From assembly GCF_023703775.1 (NCBI RefSeq), contig NZ_CP098514.1:2205998-2269997 (forward strand): 64,000 nt of DNA. The letters are read 5' to 3'. Positions 51,258 to 58,362 of this stretch are shown here, piece by piece; within the stretch, counting starts at the first letter, position 1, and the number at the start of each line of letters is the position of its first letter. The notes below the pieces were generated by a model. The model was not told where the DNA came from. It did no database searches and saw nothing but the letters and a program-made list of their open reading frames with translations. A program made the position numbers and the translations under genes. The DNA is from Haloplanus sp. GDY1 (lineage in GTDB: Archaea > Halobacteriota > Halobacteria > Halobacteriales > Haloferacaceae).

Positions 51258-51947
51258 ATGTCAACCGACGCTTTCGGGTCACTTGAACGTGACCCCACGA
51301 CCGATCGTACCGACTTGGAGAAGCGCACGCGCCGCGCGCTCGAACAGTACCTGACCGTCCTCGACGACGTCGACGAGGCCGCCGGCGCCGACGACCTGTA
51401 CGTCGTCGTTTCTGAGAGCGGCTCGCAGTACTGCGTCGACGCTCGCGGCGGCAGTTGCACCTGTCCCGACGCGGAGCACCGCGACCCCGACGGCGGCTGT
51501 AAGCACGTCCGTCGCGTGGCCTTCGCGACCGGCGCCGACGCGATCCCGGCGGCGGCCGACCCCGACGCGGTCGACGATCAGCTGGGCGCCCACGTCGACG
51601 GCCCCGTTCGGTGGGCGTGCGAGCACGGCCGGGGATTCTGTGCCGAGAGCGCCGCCGCTCGCGATGACGCTGTCCGGTGCTCGGACTGCGAGATCGAGGC
51701 CGCCGCGACGCCCACCGAGCGTGTCGTCCCCGACGGCGGGATCGTCGAGGCCGGCGACGAGGGTGAGCTCCTCGACGAGGATGACGACGTCGTCGACCTG
51801 AGCGAGGTCACGGGCGAGGCCGACCCCGACCGCCCCGACGACTGCGACTGCGGCGCGTGGAACGGGGGGCTTGGCCTGCCATGCTGGCCCTGCTACCGCG
51901 AGGGCTTCGAGACGCCGGCGAGCGCCGGCGAGGAGGAGGAGGCATGA
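51258..51947 (+). CDS. SWIM zinc-finger protein
   Basis: A 229-residue protein. The SWIM motif C-x-C-xn-C-x-H is seen in GGSCTCPDAEHRDPDGGCKH after LYVVVSESGSQYCVDARG. A second zinc region follows (WACEHGRGFCAES, VRCSDCEIEAA), and the tail contains DCDCGAWNGGLGLPCWPCY. SWIM domains bind DNA or protein and are common in haloarchaeal viruses and plasmids. It is first in a chain of eight genes with 4-8 bp overlaps, behind the structured leader. Confidence 0.88.
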   Translation: MSTDAFGSLERDPTTDRTDLEKRTRRALEQYLTVLDDVDEAAGADDLYVVVSESGSQYCVDARGGSCTCPDAEHRDPDGGCKHVRRVAFATGADAIPAAADPDAVDDQLGAHVDGPVRWACEHGRGFCAESAAARDDAVRCSDCEIEAAATPTERVVPDGGIVEAGDEGELLDEDDDVVDLSEVTGEADPDRPDDCDCGAWNGGLGLPCWPCYREGFETPASAGEEEEA

Positions 51948-52114
51948 TGGCCGCCGCCAACGAGCGAACCTGCCGGCGCTGCGGCGATGCCGTCGGCATC
52001 CCGCACTACCTCGAAGTCGAACAGCCGGACGGGAGTATGTTCGTTGCCGACCTTTGCGCGGCCGACGCCCGGCGCGTGGCCGATCTCATCGACTCGACGG
52101 AGGACAGCCGATGA
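51944..52114 (+). CDS. Small zinc-knuckle protein
   Basis: A 56-residue protein MMAAANERTCRRCGDAVGIP, with CRRC at the start and one further Cys (ADLCAADARRVADLI). Likely binds one zinc. The start overlaps the previous stop (ATGA). Function unknown. Confidence 0.7.
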   Translation: MMAAANERTCRRCGDAVGIPHYLEVEQPDGSMFVADLCAADARRVADLIDSTEDSR

Positions 52115-52356
52115 CGCGCCCGACCACGGTCGAGGCCGTCGACACGATGGTCAGAATCACCGACGGCCGCGTGTCGATGACCGCGTCGAGCGAGACGACG
52201 GCGCGCGTCCACATTCCCGACCGCCAGCCACTCGCCGCCATCGAGACCCACGCCACGATCCGCGTCGACGGCCCGGACTACAAGGCCACGCTCGAACTCG
52301 ACGCCGACGCGGCCGCAGCGCTGCATGCGGCCCTGGAGGAGGCGATCAACCGATGA
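52111..52356 (+). CDS. Small beta-rich element protein
   Basis: An 81-residue protein (MTRPTTVEAVDTMVRITDGR). Strands VRITDGRVSMTASSETTARV and ETHATIRVDGPDYKATLELD are followed by a helix DADAAAALHAALEEAIN. No cysteines. Coupled by 4-bp overlaps on both sides. Function unknown. Confidence 0.65.
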   Translation: MTRPTTVEAVDTMVRITDGRVSMTASSETTARVHIPDRQPLAAIETHATIRVDGPDYKATLELDADAAAALHAALEEAINR

Positions 52357-52784
52357 CGTCCCGTCGCGACGTACTCGAGGGGGTCCTCGGCGCCATGGCC
52401 CTAGCGCCGGCGGCGGCCGGCGGCGCACCTGCGACCGACGCCGAGGCGGGGATCCCGGCGCCGTTCGACGCCGTCCCGGCGCTCGAGGATCCGCCGGAGC
52501 GGCTCCGCGGCATCGCCGGTGTCGTGTTCCCGCCCGCGGCTGTTCCCGACGAGGGTCCGATCCCCGACGTGCATCACACCCACACTGAGGCGGTCGAGGT
52601 CACGGTGCCGCCGTGGGCCTTCGAGGCGGTGCGGTGGCGGCTCGATCACGCCGATCCAGACAAGATCGACCGCTGGTACGTTGAGGAGCTCCTCGTCGAG
52701 TACGCCCACGCCGACGAACAGTTCCGCACGCCCGACGGTCGCGACGCCGTCGACGTCCTCCTGGAGGCCGTCAACGATGGGTGA
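52353..52784 (+). CDS. Element protein with a twin-arginine-like N-terminus
   Basis: A 143-residue protein starting MTSRRDVLEGVLGAMALAPA. SRRDVL plus a hydrophobic stretch resembles a Tat signal, as is usual for secreted haloarchaeal proteins, so export is possible. The rest is acidic and beta/alpha (VEVTVPPWAFEAVRWRLDH, WYVEELLVEYAHADEQF). No lipobox cysteine. It overlaps its neighbours by 4 and 8 bp. Function unknown. Confidence 0.65.
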   Translation: MTSRRDVLEGVLGAMALAPAAAGGAPATDAEAGIPAPFDAVPALEDPPERLRGIAGVVFPPAAVPDEGPIPDVHHTHTEAVEVTVPPWAFEAVRWRLDHADPDKIDRWYVEELLVEYAHADEQFRTPDGRDAVDVLLEAVNDG

Positions 52785-52998
52785 CCTCACGGCGCCGGAC
52801 GAGGGCGCGGCCTCGTCGTCCCGGGCGATTGCTGACGAGCTGTCCGAGGCCCTCGTCGCGTTCGATCACGTCGACTACAACGCGGTCACCGTCGACGAAC
52901 TCCGGGAGCTGCTCGACGCTCGCGACACAGTTGAGGAGCTATGTCTTCGCTACCGGCGTCAGCAACCCCAGCGTGGCAGCCAGGAGGCCGAGTCGTGA
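52777..52998 (+). CDS. Small helical element protein
   Basis: A 73-residue acidic protein (SSSRAIADELSEALVAFDHV, VDELRELLDARDTVEELCLR) that is mostly helical, with one cysteine. Overlaps the previous gene by 8 bp and the next by 4 bp (GTGA). Function unknown. Confidence 0.6.
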   Translation: MGDLTAPDEGAASSSRAIADELSEALVAFDHVDYNAVTVDELRELLDARDTVEELCLRYRRQQPQRGSQEAES

Positions 52999-53126
52999 CG
53001 ACCCGCACCCGCACCGAACGCGGCGAGTGGACCCTCGCCGAAGGGCTGGTCTCGGGGATCCCGCGGGCACGGGTGGCACTGGCCGGGGTGAAGGCGAATC
53101 ACGAACGCGCGGAGGGTATCCGATGA
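52995..53126 (+). CDS. Small element protein, 43 residues
   Basis: GTG start; reads MTTRTRTERGEWTLAEGLVS and GIPRARVALAGVKANHERAE. An upstream ATG at 52941 would add 18 residues but would overlap the previous gene by 58 bp, so the GTG is preferred. Basic and short. Function unknown. Confidence 0.5.
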   Translation: MTTRTRTERGEWTLAEGLVSGIPRARVALAGVKANHERAEGIR

Positions 53127-53368
53127 GCGCCGCTGCGGACGTCGACCCCGCGCGCTTCGAGGGCGATCCGCCGGCGGTCGTGCTCACCTTCGGCGGCCAC
53201 GGCGGTCGGGTCTACCACCGCGTTCGCGAGACACTCGAGGGCGAACACGTGACGGCGTGCGGCCAGCAGGGGCGCAATCCCTACCTGAAGGAGCGCGCGG
53301 TGATCGAGAGCCACTACACGCCGTGTCGGCGGTGCTTTCCCGACGGCCTGGAGGACGCCGATGAGTAG
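53123..53368 (+). CDS. Small zinc-binding element protein with a CRRC tail
   Basis: An 81-residue protein. The body is beta-rich (AVVLTFGGHGGRVYHRVRET, EHVTACGQQGRNPYLKERA). The C-terminus is IESHYTPCRRCFPDG, giving with ACGQ a likely Cys3/His zinc site. It overlaps the RuvC-like gene by 8 bp. Its C-terminal 19 codons recur as a diverged copy directly after that gene. Small proteins of this kind are common in haloarchaeal proviruses. Confidence 0.65.
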   Translation: MSAAADVDPARFEGDPPAVVLTFGGHGGRVYHRVRETLEGEHVTACGQQGRNPYLKERAVIESHYTPCRRCFPDGLEDADE

Positions 53369-53996
53369 CCGCCTGCGCGCCGAGGCGACTGCGTCCGCGC
53401 TCCCGCCGGCGACGACACCCATCGGCGTCGACGTCGGGGAAGATCCGCTGTATGCCGTCGCGACGCCCGACACGGCGCCGAATGACGCTCGGACGGTCAG
53501 CGGCGACGGACTCGGGAGCACCGCCGATGCGCTCGTCGAGACGATCCGCGTGCTCCGATCCGGCGCGCCCGTCGGCGACGCCGTCGAGGCGGCGGTCGTC
53601 GCGAGCTACTGGCGGGAGCTCCGGAGCATGGTCGACGGGGCGATCCCGGCCGTCCTTGAGTACGCCCACGGCCACACCGCGCCGGTGCTCGTCCTGGAGG
53701 ACCTCGGCCACGACCCACCGACGCTGTGGGAGCTTCGCGACGCCGAGCGGTCGGCCTGGAGCCCGTGGGTCGTGACGCTCGTCCAAGCCCGTCTCGTCGA
53801 CGCCGCGACCGCGGCCGGCATTCCGATCCTGTGGACGCCGCCGAACGGAACGACACGGAAGTGTCACGCCTGCGGTGAGCGTGGCGAACTTCCCGAGTTC
53901 GGCACCGTGTTCCGGTGCACAACGGCGTCATGCTCGGTGGACGTCGTCGACCGTGACTGCGGCGCCGCGGTGTCGATCGCGAAGCGGGGGGTGTGA
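53361..53996 (+). CDS. Minimal RuvC-like putative nuclease related to TnpB C-terminal half
   Basis: A 211-residue protein. RuvC-I is IGVDVGEDPLYAV with D24, RuvC-II is VLVLEDLG with E113, and RuvC-III is RDCGAAVSIAKRG with D199, aligning with the TnpB D-x-N-A-A pattern. A four-Cys zinc ribbon (KCHACGERG, RCTTASCSVD; C168, C171, C186, C191) interrupts as in TnpB/Cas12. The N-terminal REC/WED-like half of TnpB (about 170-200 residues) is absent, yet all three acidic residues are kept. It ends an eight-gene operon, so it looks like a domesticated element nuclease rather than a transposon passenger. Confidence 0.8.
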   Translation: MSSRLRAEATASALPPATTPIGVDVGEDPLYAVATPDTAPNDARTVSGDGLGSTADALVETIRVLRSGAPVGDAVEAAVVASYWRELRSMVDGAIPAVLEYAHGHTAPVLVLEDLGHDPPTLWELRDAERSAWSPWVVTLVQARLVDAATAAGIPILWTPPNGTTRKCHACGERGELPEFGTVFRCTTASCSVDVVDRDCGAAVSIAKRGV

Positions 53997-54052
53997 TCGA
54001 GACCCACTGCGAACCCAGCCGGCGCTGCCTTCCCGACAGCGTCGGCGAGTAA
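53993..54052 (+). pseudogene. 3' remnant of a 53123-type zinc-protein gene
   Basis: Nineteen codons ending in TAA, reading VIETHCEPSRRCLPDSVGE. They match the C-terminus of the 53123-53368 protein (VIESHYTPCRRCFPDG) at 10 of 16 positions. There is no upstream part in this frame. It overlaps the stop of the RuvC-like gene, so it is a leftover of a duplication or insertion. Confidence 0.5.
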
Positions 54053-54070
54053 CCGCCTCCCTCGGCGGTT
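54051..54070. terminator. Hairpin terminator between RuvC-like operon and lipoprotein gene
   Basis: AACCGCC (54051-54057), 6-nt loop, GGCGGTT (54064-54070), followed on + by ATTCTT. The right arm overlaps the stop codon of the convergent lipoprotein gene, so it may serve both directions. Confidence 0.55.
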
Positions 54071-54638
54071 ATTCTTGGGGAGTCGTTGTGATGCGGTCCA
54101 TCGCGGCGATCGACAACGCTGGCACCGTTTTTTGTGCACCTGCACCGGTTTGATAACTTTCCGTGCCGAGCACCTCGGCCCAGATGTCGACGACGTCCTC
54201 TGTCAGATACCGCTCACCGACCCAAGAGGCGTATGCGGGCTGCTGAATCGAATTGCCGATTAGGAGAAAGAATGTGAAATAACCCCGACCTTCGAGCACC
54301 TGGCCAATAGTTGCCCGATATTTGACGGCTCTCCCGACATAGGAGTCGATGTCTCGGAAAAGCGTCCGGTAATCCATCGACCGAGCGTCTTGTCGAACCG
54401 TCTCGATCTCAGAAGGCGTGTAGTCTCGGTAGCGAATGTCGACGTATTGAGGGTCTTCCTGAGTGGGACCGCGGAACTGACTTGTCGGCGGTGACGTAGG
54501 TGTCGGTTCCGGAGTTGGAGTCGCGGTCCCTGTTGCCGTCGCTGTTGGTGTCGGGTTACTGTCCGCGCTATCACCATTCCCACCAGCGCATCCTGCCCCA
54601 AGCGTACCGATCGCCGCGAGGAACGCGCGTCGATCCAT
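54069..54638 (-). CDS. Tat-exported lipoprotein of unknown function
   Basis: A 189-residue protein starting MDRRAFLAAIGTLGAGCAGG: twin arginines, a hydrophobic segment and the lipobox Cys at residue 17. A Thr/Pro-rich linker (residues about 28-55) leads to a folded domain of about 130 residues (YVGRAVKYRATIGQVLEGRG, YLTEDVVDIWAEVLGTESY). The fold looks beta-barrel-like, as in haloarchaeal lipoproteins with an OB-like core. The surface location suggests superinfection exclusion or host interaction, but this is inference. Confidence 0.8.
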   Translation of the reverse strand: MDRRAFLAAIGTLGAGCAGGNGDSADSNPTPTATATGTATPTPEPTPTSPPTSQFRGPTQEDPQYVDIRYRDYTPSEIETVRQDARSMDYRTLFRDIDSYVGRAVKYRATIGQVLEGRGYFTFFLLIGNSIQQPAYASWVGERYLTEDVVDIWAEVLGTESYQTGAGAQKTVPALSIAAMDRITTTPQE

Positions 54639-54711
54639 ACTACACGTTGGTCTTTTCGACTGACAAAAGAGTGCTCCTGTTCTCAGACGTTACTCTCTGT
54701 TCCTCAATGTG

Positions 54712-54993
54712 TCACAACGAGACAACGCGGAACGGCTCGAACTCCGCCGCCGACTGCGCCTCGTTCGCCTCGGCCTGCCGTTCGCGACGCCGGCGCTGCT
54801 TCTCCTGCTCGGCCAGGTACTCCAGGCGCTCCCGGGAGCGGATGTCGACGCCGAACTGGAGCCCCCGCGCGAAGTACGGGCCGAGCTTGTACCAGTCCGG
54901 CGCGGTCGCGATCTCCTCGAGCTCCTCGTCGTCGAGGGTCTGCATGAACGCACGCTGCTGCCGCCGTTGACGGTCGACGTCTGTCGCTGACAT
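54712..54993 (-). CDS. Charged helical element protein
   Basis: A 93-residue protein MSATDVDRQRRQQRAFMQTL. The middle contains LEEIATAPDWYKLGPYFARG, and the C-terminal half is a long Arg/Glu-rich helix (LEYLAEQEKQRRRRERQAEA) likely to form a coiled coil. The ATG at 54993 excludes an upstream Pro-rich extension. It lies at the end of the - operon after a 303-bp gap. Function unknown; structural or DNA-packaging-like roles are possible. Confidence 0.65.
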   Translation of the reverse strand: MSATDVDRQRRQQRAFMQTLDDEELEEIATAPDWYKLGPYFARGLQFGVDIRSRERLEYLAEQEKQRRRRERQAEANEAQSAAEFEPFRVVSL

Positions 54994-55296
54994 GGCTCCG
55001 GGTAGGCACGCGGCGCCTATCAAACGGGGCGACGTTTTACGCCGGGTTGCAGGGGCCGGTGACCGTCCCCTACCACCCCCTCGACTCGGAGGGGGGTCGC
55101 GCAACTGCGGGGGGTGGTGAAGGGTGGTGACCCACGTGGTGAGCGGGTGGTTCCGGGGGTGGTACCCGGGGTGGTCCCACCTGCCACTACCCGCAGGAGG
55201 ATGGGCGAAGGATGGGAAAAAGCCGGGGCAGGGGGTGGGCCCGACCGGGGCGGACGTCCACCCCACGTCGATGATAAAGAAAGTCCGGGGGGCAGA
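54994..55296. other. 303-bp gap with a G-rich phased repeat array and a hairpin
   Basis: No gene. It contains a 7-bp hairpin CCCCCTC/GAGGGGG (55076-55082 and 55089-55095) and the GGGTGGT array at 55112-55175. A further G-rich tract (55205-55250) follows. It separates the repeat-protein genes from the charged helical gene. Confidence 0.6.
55112..55175 (+). repeat. Array of five GGGTGGT motifs plus one degenerate copy
   Basis: GGGTGGT at 55112, 55122, 55145, 55157 and 55169, with CGTGGT at 55135. Starts are spaced 10, 13, 10, 12 and 12 bp, near one helical turn. On the - (transcribed) strand it reads ACCACCC. It could be a protein-binding array or fold into G-quadruplexes. Confidence 0.65.
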
Positions 55297-56571
55297 CTAC
55301 CGGATTCCCGGGCCGCCGCCGAGTTGCTTCGCGATCTCCCTCTTTGCCTCCCGCTTCGCCTGTTCCATCGCCCGGTCCAACTCTCGCTGATCCGGCCCGT
55401 CGGCAGTCACGTTGACCTCGACGTTCGTCCCGCCCCCACGCCGATCGTAGCGGTCACGCGCCGCGTTCGTCGCCGAGATGCTGTCCGAGGACGACGCCGT
55501 CGGCGTCACGCCCATCGACGCCCGTCGCGTGCGATCCTGCCCACCACCGAAGTTCGGCAGGTCGGGGAGGAAGCGCTCCAGAAGGCCGCCCTCGCCGCGG
55601 TCGCGACGGCGCTCGGACTGTGCGACGAGCATCGAGGGGATCATGAACGGCGCCGTCACGGCCGACCCGACACGCGCCGCCGATCCGAAGGGGCCGCTCC
55701 CCTGAGACGCTTGCCGGGCCGCCTCGGCGCCCGCACCGGCAGTGAGCGCGCCGGCGATGACCTCCTTGATGTCGATGCCGCCCTCGGGGACGTCGACGAG
55801 ATCTGCCACCGCGAGGTCGATGGGCTCGTCGATCACGTCCGGGGCGTCGATCCCGGCCTTGTCGCGGATGAGGTGGTACGCCTCGATCCCGGCGGGGTCG
55901 TCGACGACATCGATCGCGTCGACGACGGCCGGATCGTCGATCAGGGTCGCCGCAGCGACGGACGCCCCGCCGGCGACGAGATCTGTGGCGGTAAGCGGGA
56001 CGGGCGCGTCGATCACGTCGGAGGCAGTCACATCGGCGGGATTGCCGATCAGGGCGCTCGCCGTCACCGACGCACCCGAGGCGAGTACGTCGCCCGGGAG
56101 GAGGTCCACCGCTCCGATGGCCTCGGCCGGGTCGAGATCGCCGAGCACGTCGGCGACGCGGGTCGCGATGAGGCCGCCGAGACCAACCCCACCAAGCAGG
56201 CCAGCGAACACGCCACCGAGCCCGCCCAGACCACCGCCCTTTGCCTGCGAAAAGTTCCCCGACTCCGTCTCCTCAAGGAGATCCCGGAGGAGTTCGTTGC
56301 GCGTCTCGTCGAGTTCCAGTCCGCGGTCCAGGTGTTCGGTGACCGTTTCGAGGCGGGAATTCTGGTCCGTGAGAAGCTGCCGGGACATCGCCCGCTCCCT
56401 CCCGGTGCTCCGACTGCCGCTGGTCGCCCGTGCCGAGGCGCCACTCGTCGAGACGTCAACGGCAACGTCACCGAGGGTATCCTCGATCTCAGCTCTGGCG
56501 CTGCGAAGGCTGGCCGAGTCAGGGGAGACGAGGAGCGATGCCTCGGTACTGAACTCGCTCACGAAGTCCAC
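55297..56571 (-). CDS. Repeat protein B of the element (12-residue repeats)
   Basis: A 424-residue protein. The head (residues 1-50) is LVSPDSASLRSARAEIEDTL. A coiled coil at about 65-105 follows (LETVTEHLDRGLELDETRNE), then a Gly-rich hydrophobic segment at about 112-140 (GGLGGVFAGLLGGVGLGGLI). Nine 12-residue repeats at about 166-273 have consensus P-A-x-V-x-A-x-D-V-I-D-x (PAVVDAIDVVDD, PAGIEAYHLIRD). A basic C-terminal helix follows (QAKREAKREIAKQLGG). The layout recalls tape-measure or membrane-associated virion proteins. It overlaps protein A's gene by 13 bp. Confidence 0.75.
   Translation of the reverse strand: MDFVSEFSTEASLLVSPDSASLRSARAEIEDTLGDVAVDVSTSGASARATSGSRSTGRERAMSRQLLTDQNSRLETVTEHLDRGLELDETRNELLRDLLEETESGNFSQAKGGGLGGLGGVFAGLLGGVGLGGLIATRVADVLGDLDPAEAIGAVDLLPGDVLASGASVTASALIGNPADVTASDVIDAPVPLTATDLVAGGASVAAATLIDDPAVVDAIDVVDDPAGIEAYHLIRDKAGIDAPDVIDEPIDLAVADLVDVPEGGIDIKEVIAGALTAGAGAEAARQASQGSGPFGSAARVGSAVTAPFMIPSMLVAQSERRRDRGEGGLLERFLPDLPNFGGGQDRTRRASMGVTPTASSSDSISATNAARDRYDRRGGGTNVEVNVTADGPDQRELDRAMEQAKREAKREIAKQLGGGPGIR
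55756..56076 (-). repeat. Nine 36-bp coding repeats in repeat protein B
   Basis: Each unit encodes 12 residues of the PAxVxAxDVIDx type. DNA copies are diverged (for example GATCACGTCNGNGGCGTCGAT-like on +), so selection appears to act on the protein periodicity. A beta-solenoid is one possible fold. Confidence 0.6.
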
Positions 56572-57575
56572 GCCTCCCGGAAGCCCTCGCGAGCGGCATC
56601 CTTGGCAACCCGCTTGAAGTCCCGCCGCATCGACGAGAGGCCGTTGATCGTCGCCTCAACCCTCGCGTCAACGGTGAGTGGTCGCCGGGACTGACCGCGG
56701 TTACGTGCTCGTGTTGCCTCGTTGAGGAGGCGCTGATCCGGTGGGGCGAGTCCGCGGTCGGTCGCAGCCGGCGCGGCCGGCGGCGCGTTCCGGTCACCGG
56801 CGATGAGGCGCTGGAGGTCCTGGATCCATGACGGCGTCTCGGAACGGACGTTCGTCAGTGTCGAGAGCCAGTCCGGCTCTTGGATCCGCGGGTTCGTCAG
56901 CGTCGAGAGCCATCGTGGGGTGTCGAACCGAAGCGTCGTGAGGTCGGTCACCCACGACGGCGTCTCGAACTGGAGGGTCGTCAGCTCCGACAGCCACGAT
57001 GGCGTCTCGAAGCGCAGCGAGGCGAGCCGCGACAGCCACGACGGCGCCGGGATCGACGGCCAGGACAGGTTCGAGAGGTCCGGCGGGCGGACGAGCGGCT
57101 CGGCGTCCATCTCTCCCGTGTCACGGGCCGATTCGCCGGTGTCGGGGCGCGCTGGTGGCGCGCCGGGGTCAGTAAGCGGGCCGCGTTCGGCGTTCGCGCT
57201 GATCGCAGCGATGAAGGCGGCAATCGGGGCGAGACCGGCGAGCCCGATGCCGGTGGCCGTCGCGGCTGCCGATGCGGCGCCGCCGGTAGCAGCCGCGAAT
57301 CCACCACCACCACCGCCACCACCACCGCGAAGGGCCCCGTCCTCGATGGCCTCGCGAATCTCCTCCAGGTGCTCGGTCTGCTGTTCGAGAAGATCGCGGA
57401 CGCCGCCCCTGCCGTCGGAGAGAGGGGCCACGTCGTTCGTAGTACTTGCGCCGGTCCCGGAGCCGATCGTCGCCCGGACGCTGCCGAACTCCGACTCGAT
57501 GGTGTCACGGGCATCGTTGAGGCTTCCCGAGTCGACTTCGACCTCCAACATCGTTCGGGTGCTGAAATCGGTCAT
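56559..57575 (-). CDS. Repeat protein A of the element (14-residue W-L repeats)
   Basis: A 338-residue protein with the same plan as protein B. The head is VEVDSGSLNDARDTIESEFG. A coiled coil lies at about 60-80 (LLEQQTEHLEEIREAIEDG), a Gly/Ala-rich hydrophobic segment at about 84-128 (IGLAGLAPIAAFIAAISA), and six 14-residue repeats at about 177-258 (PSWLSELTTLQFET and relatives). A basic C-terminal part follows (RRDFKRVAKDAAREGFREAW). Shared heads and different arrays suggest the two arose by duplication. It overlaps the upstream gene by 4 bp. Confidence 0.75.
   Translation of the reverse strand: MTDFSTRTMLEVEVDSGSLNDARDTIESEFGSVRATIGSGTGASTTNDVAPLSDGRGGVRDLLEQQTEHLEEIREAIEDGALRGGGGGGGGGFAAATGGAASAAATATGIGLAGLAPIAAFIAAISANAERGPLTDPGAPPARPDTGESARDTGEMDAEPLVRPPDLSNLSWPSIPAPSWLSRLASLRFETPSWLSELTTLQFETPSWVTDLTTLRFDTPRWLSTLTNPRIQEPDWLSTLTNVRSETPSWIQDLQRLIAGDRNAPPAAPAATDRGLAPPDQRLLNEATRARNRGQSRRPLTVDARVEATINGLSSMRRDFKRVAKDAAREGFREAWTS
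56802..57047 (-). repeat. Six 42-bp coding repeats in repeat protein A
   Basis: Units encode P-S-W-L-S-x-L-T-T-L-x-F-E-T with small changes. On + the recurring DNA is GACAGCCACGA-type with GGCGTCTCGAA, strongly conserved between neighbouring copies, so recent tandem amplification is likely. Confidence 0.7.
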
Positions 57576-58048
57576 TCCAATCCAGACTTGGGGGCGACTT
57601 CGTCGAGCGAAAGGCCGCCTGTATCGCCAGGTTGAGTTTGGCGCTGCTGTTCGACCTTGGTCTTCCGGTCAGCAATCGCGTCGATGACTGTGACGCGGTT
57701 GGCGAACTCGTTGCGCTCGGCGAACAGCACCAAGTCAAGGACGTCGTCGAACTCGCCGGTCTCGATCGCGGTGATCGCCCTGTCAGCCGTGTCGAGTGCT
57801 TCTGCGAGACGGCGAGACCGGATGTACCGGAATGCCGACTCCCCTGCGCGCTCCGCCTCTCGGAGTGTGGCCGCGATCTCATCATCCTGGACGAAGCGGT
57901 ACGCTTCGTCGCCGACTCCGTGGCCGAAGTTGGGCCCCTCAGCGAGGTGGTACCGCCCGCCGGGCCGGAGCGCAAAGACGTGCGGCACGCCGGCGCTGTC
58001 GCTGTTGTCGTCCGATTCGGTACTCTTGGTGGTCGTGTCTTCTGTCAT
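57572..58048 (-). CDS. Element protein of unknown function in the repeat-protein operon
   Basis: A 158-residue protein with a disordered Thr/Ser/Asp N-terminus (residues 1-20), then a beta-rich motif (VPHVFALRPGGRYHLAEGPN) and helices (EIAATLREAERAGESAFRYI, DVLDLVLFAERNEFANRVTV). A phage-tail-accessory or chaperone-like role before the repeat proteins is conceivable but unsupported. Its stop overlaps the start of protein A by 4 bp. Confidence 0.65.
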   Translation of the reverse strand: MTEDTTTKSTESDDNSDSAGVPHVFALRPGGRYHLAEGPNFGHGVGDEAYRFVQDDEIAATLREAERAGESAFRYIRSRRLAEALDTADRAITAIETGEFDDVLDLVLFAERNEFANRVTVIDAIADRKTKVEQQRQTQPGDTGGLSLDEVAPKSGLE

Positions 58049-58051
58049 GGG

Positions 58052-58294
58052 TTACTGGAACATCCGCTCTGCAGTTGCTGGTTTCGTGTCGATACCGCCG
58101 GTCGTGTCCTGCTTCTCGAGTTCGTCGACGAGCGTGCCGACCTGATCGGCCAGTGTTTCGACACAGTCGGCGAGGTGATCGATGTCGGGGGAAGTCTCCG
58201 CCGGCGTGGGAGCACCGCCACACTCCATCCCGGCTGAGTCACCACCGTCGGCGTCGTCGGCGAAGTCGGACAGCGTCGTTGGTTCCGTACTCAT
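58052..58294 (-). CDS. Small acidic element protein, 80 residues
   Basis: It reads MSTEPTTLSDFADDADGGDS with a later helix HLADCVETLADQVGTLVDEL that could form a coiled coil. Two cysteines. First gene of the - operon of four, 3 bp before the next start. It faces the iteron-like repeat region and probably begins a message regulated there. Confidence 0.6.
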   Translation of the reverse strand: MSTEPTTLSDFADDADGGDSAGMECGGAPTPAETSPDIDHLADCVETLADQVGTLVDELEKQDTTGGIDTKPATAERMFQ

Positions 58295-58362
58295 GCGTAG
58301 CGGGCCCGCTTTGCTCGCTCGGGGCGCGACTCCCGAGGTCATCACGGCGTTGCGCGGGGGCT

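Noticed and set aside
53361-53996. RuvC-like gene as part of an IS200/IS605 insertion sequence
   Set aside because: No TnpA, no subterminal hairpins or guide-RNA-like 3' end, and the gene overlaps the preceding operon gene by 8 bp.
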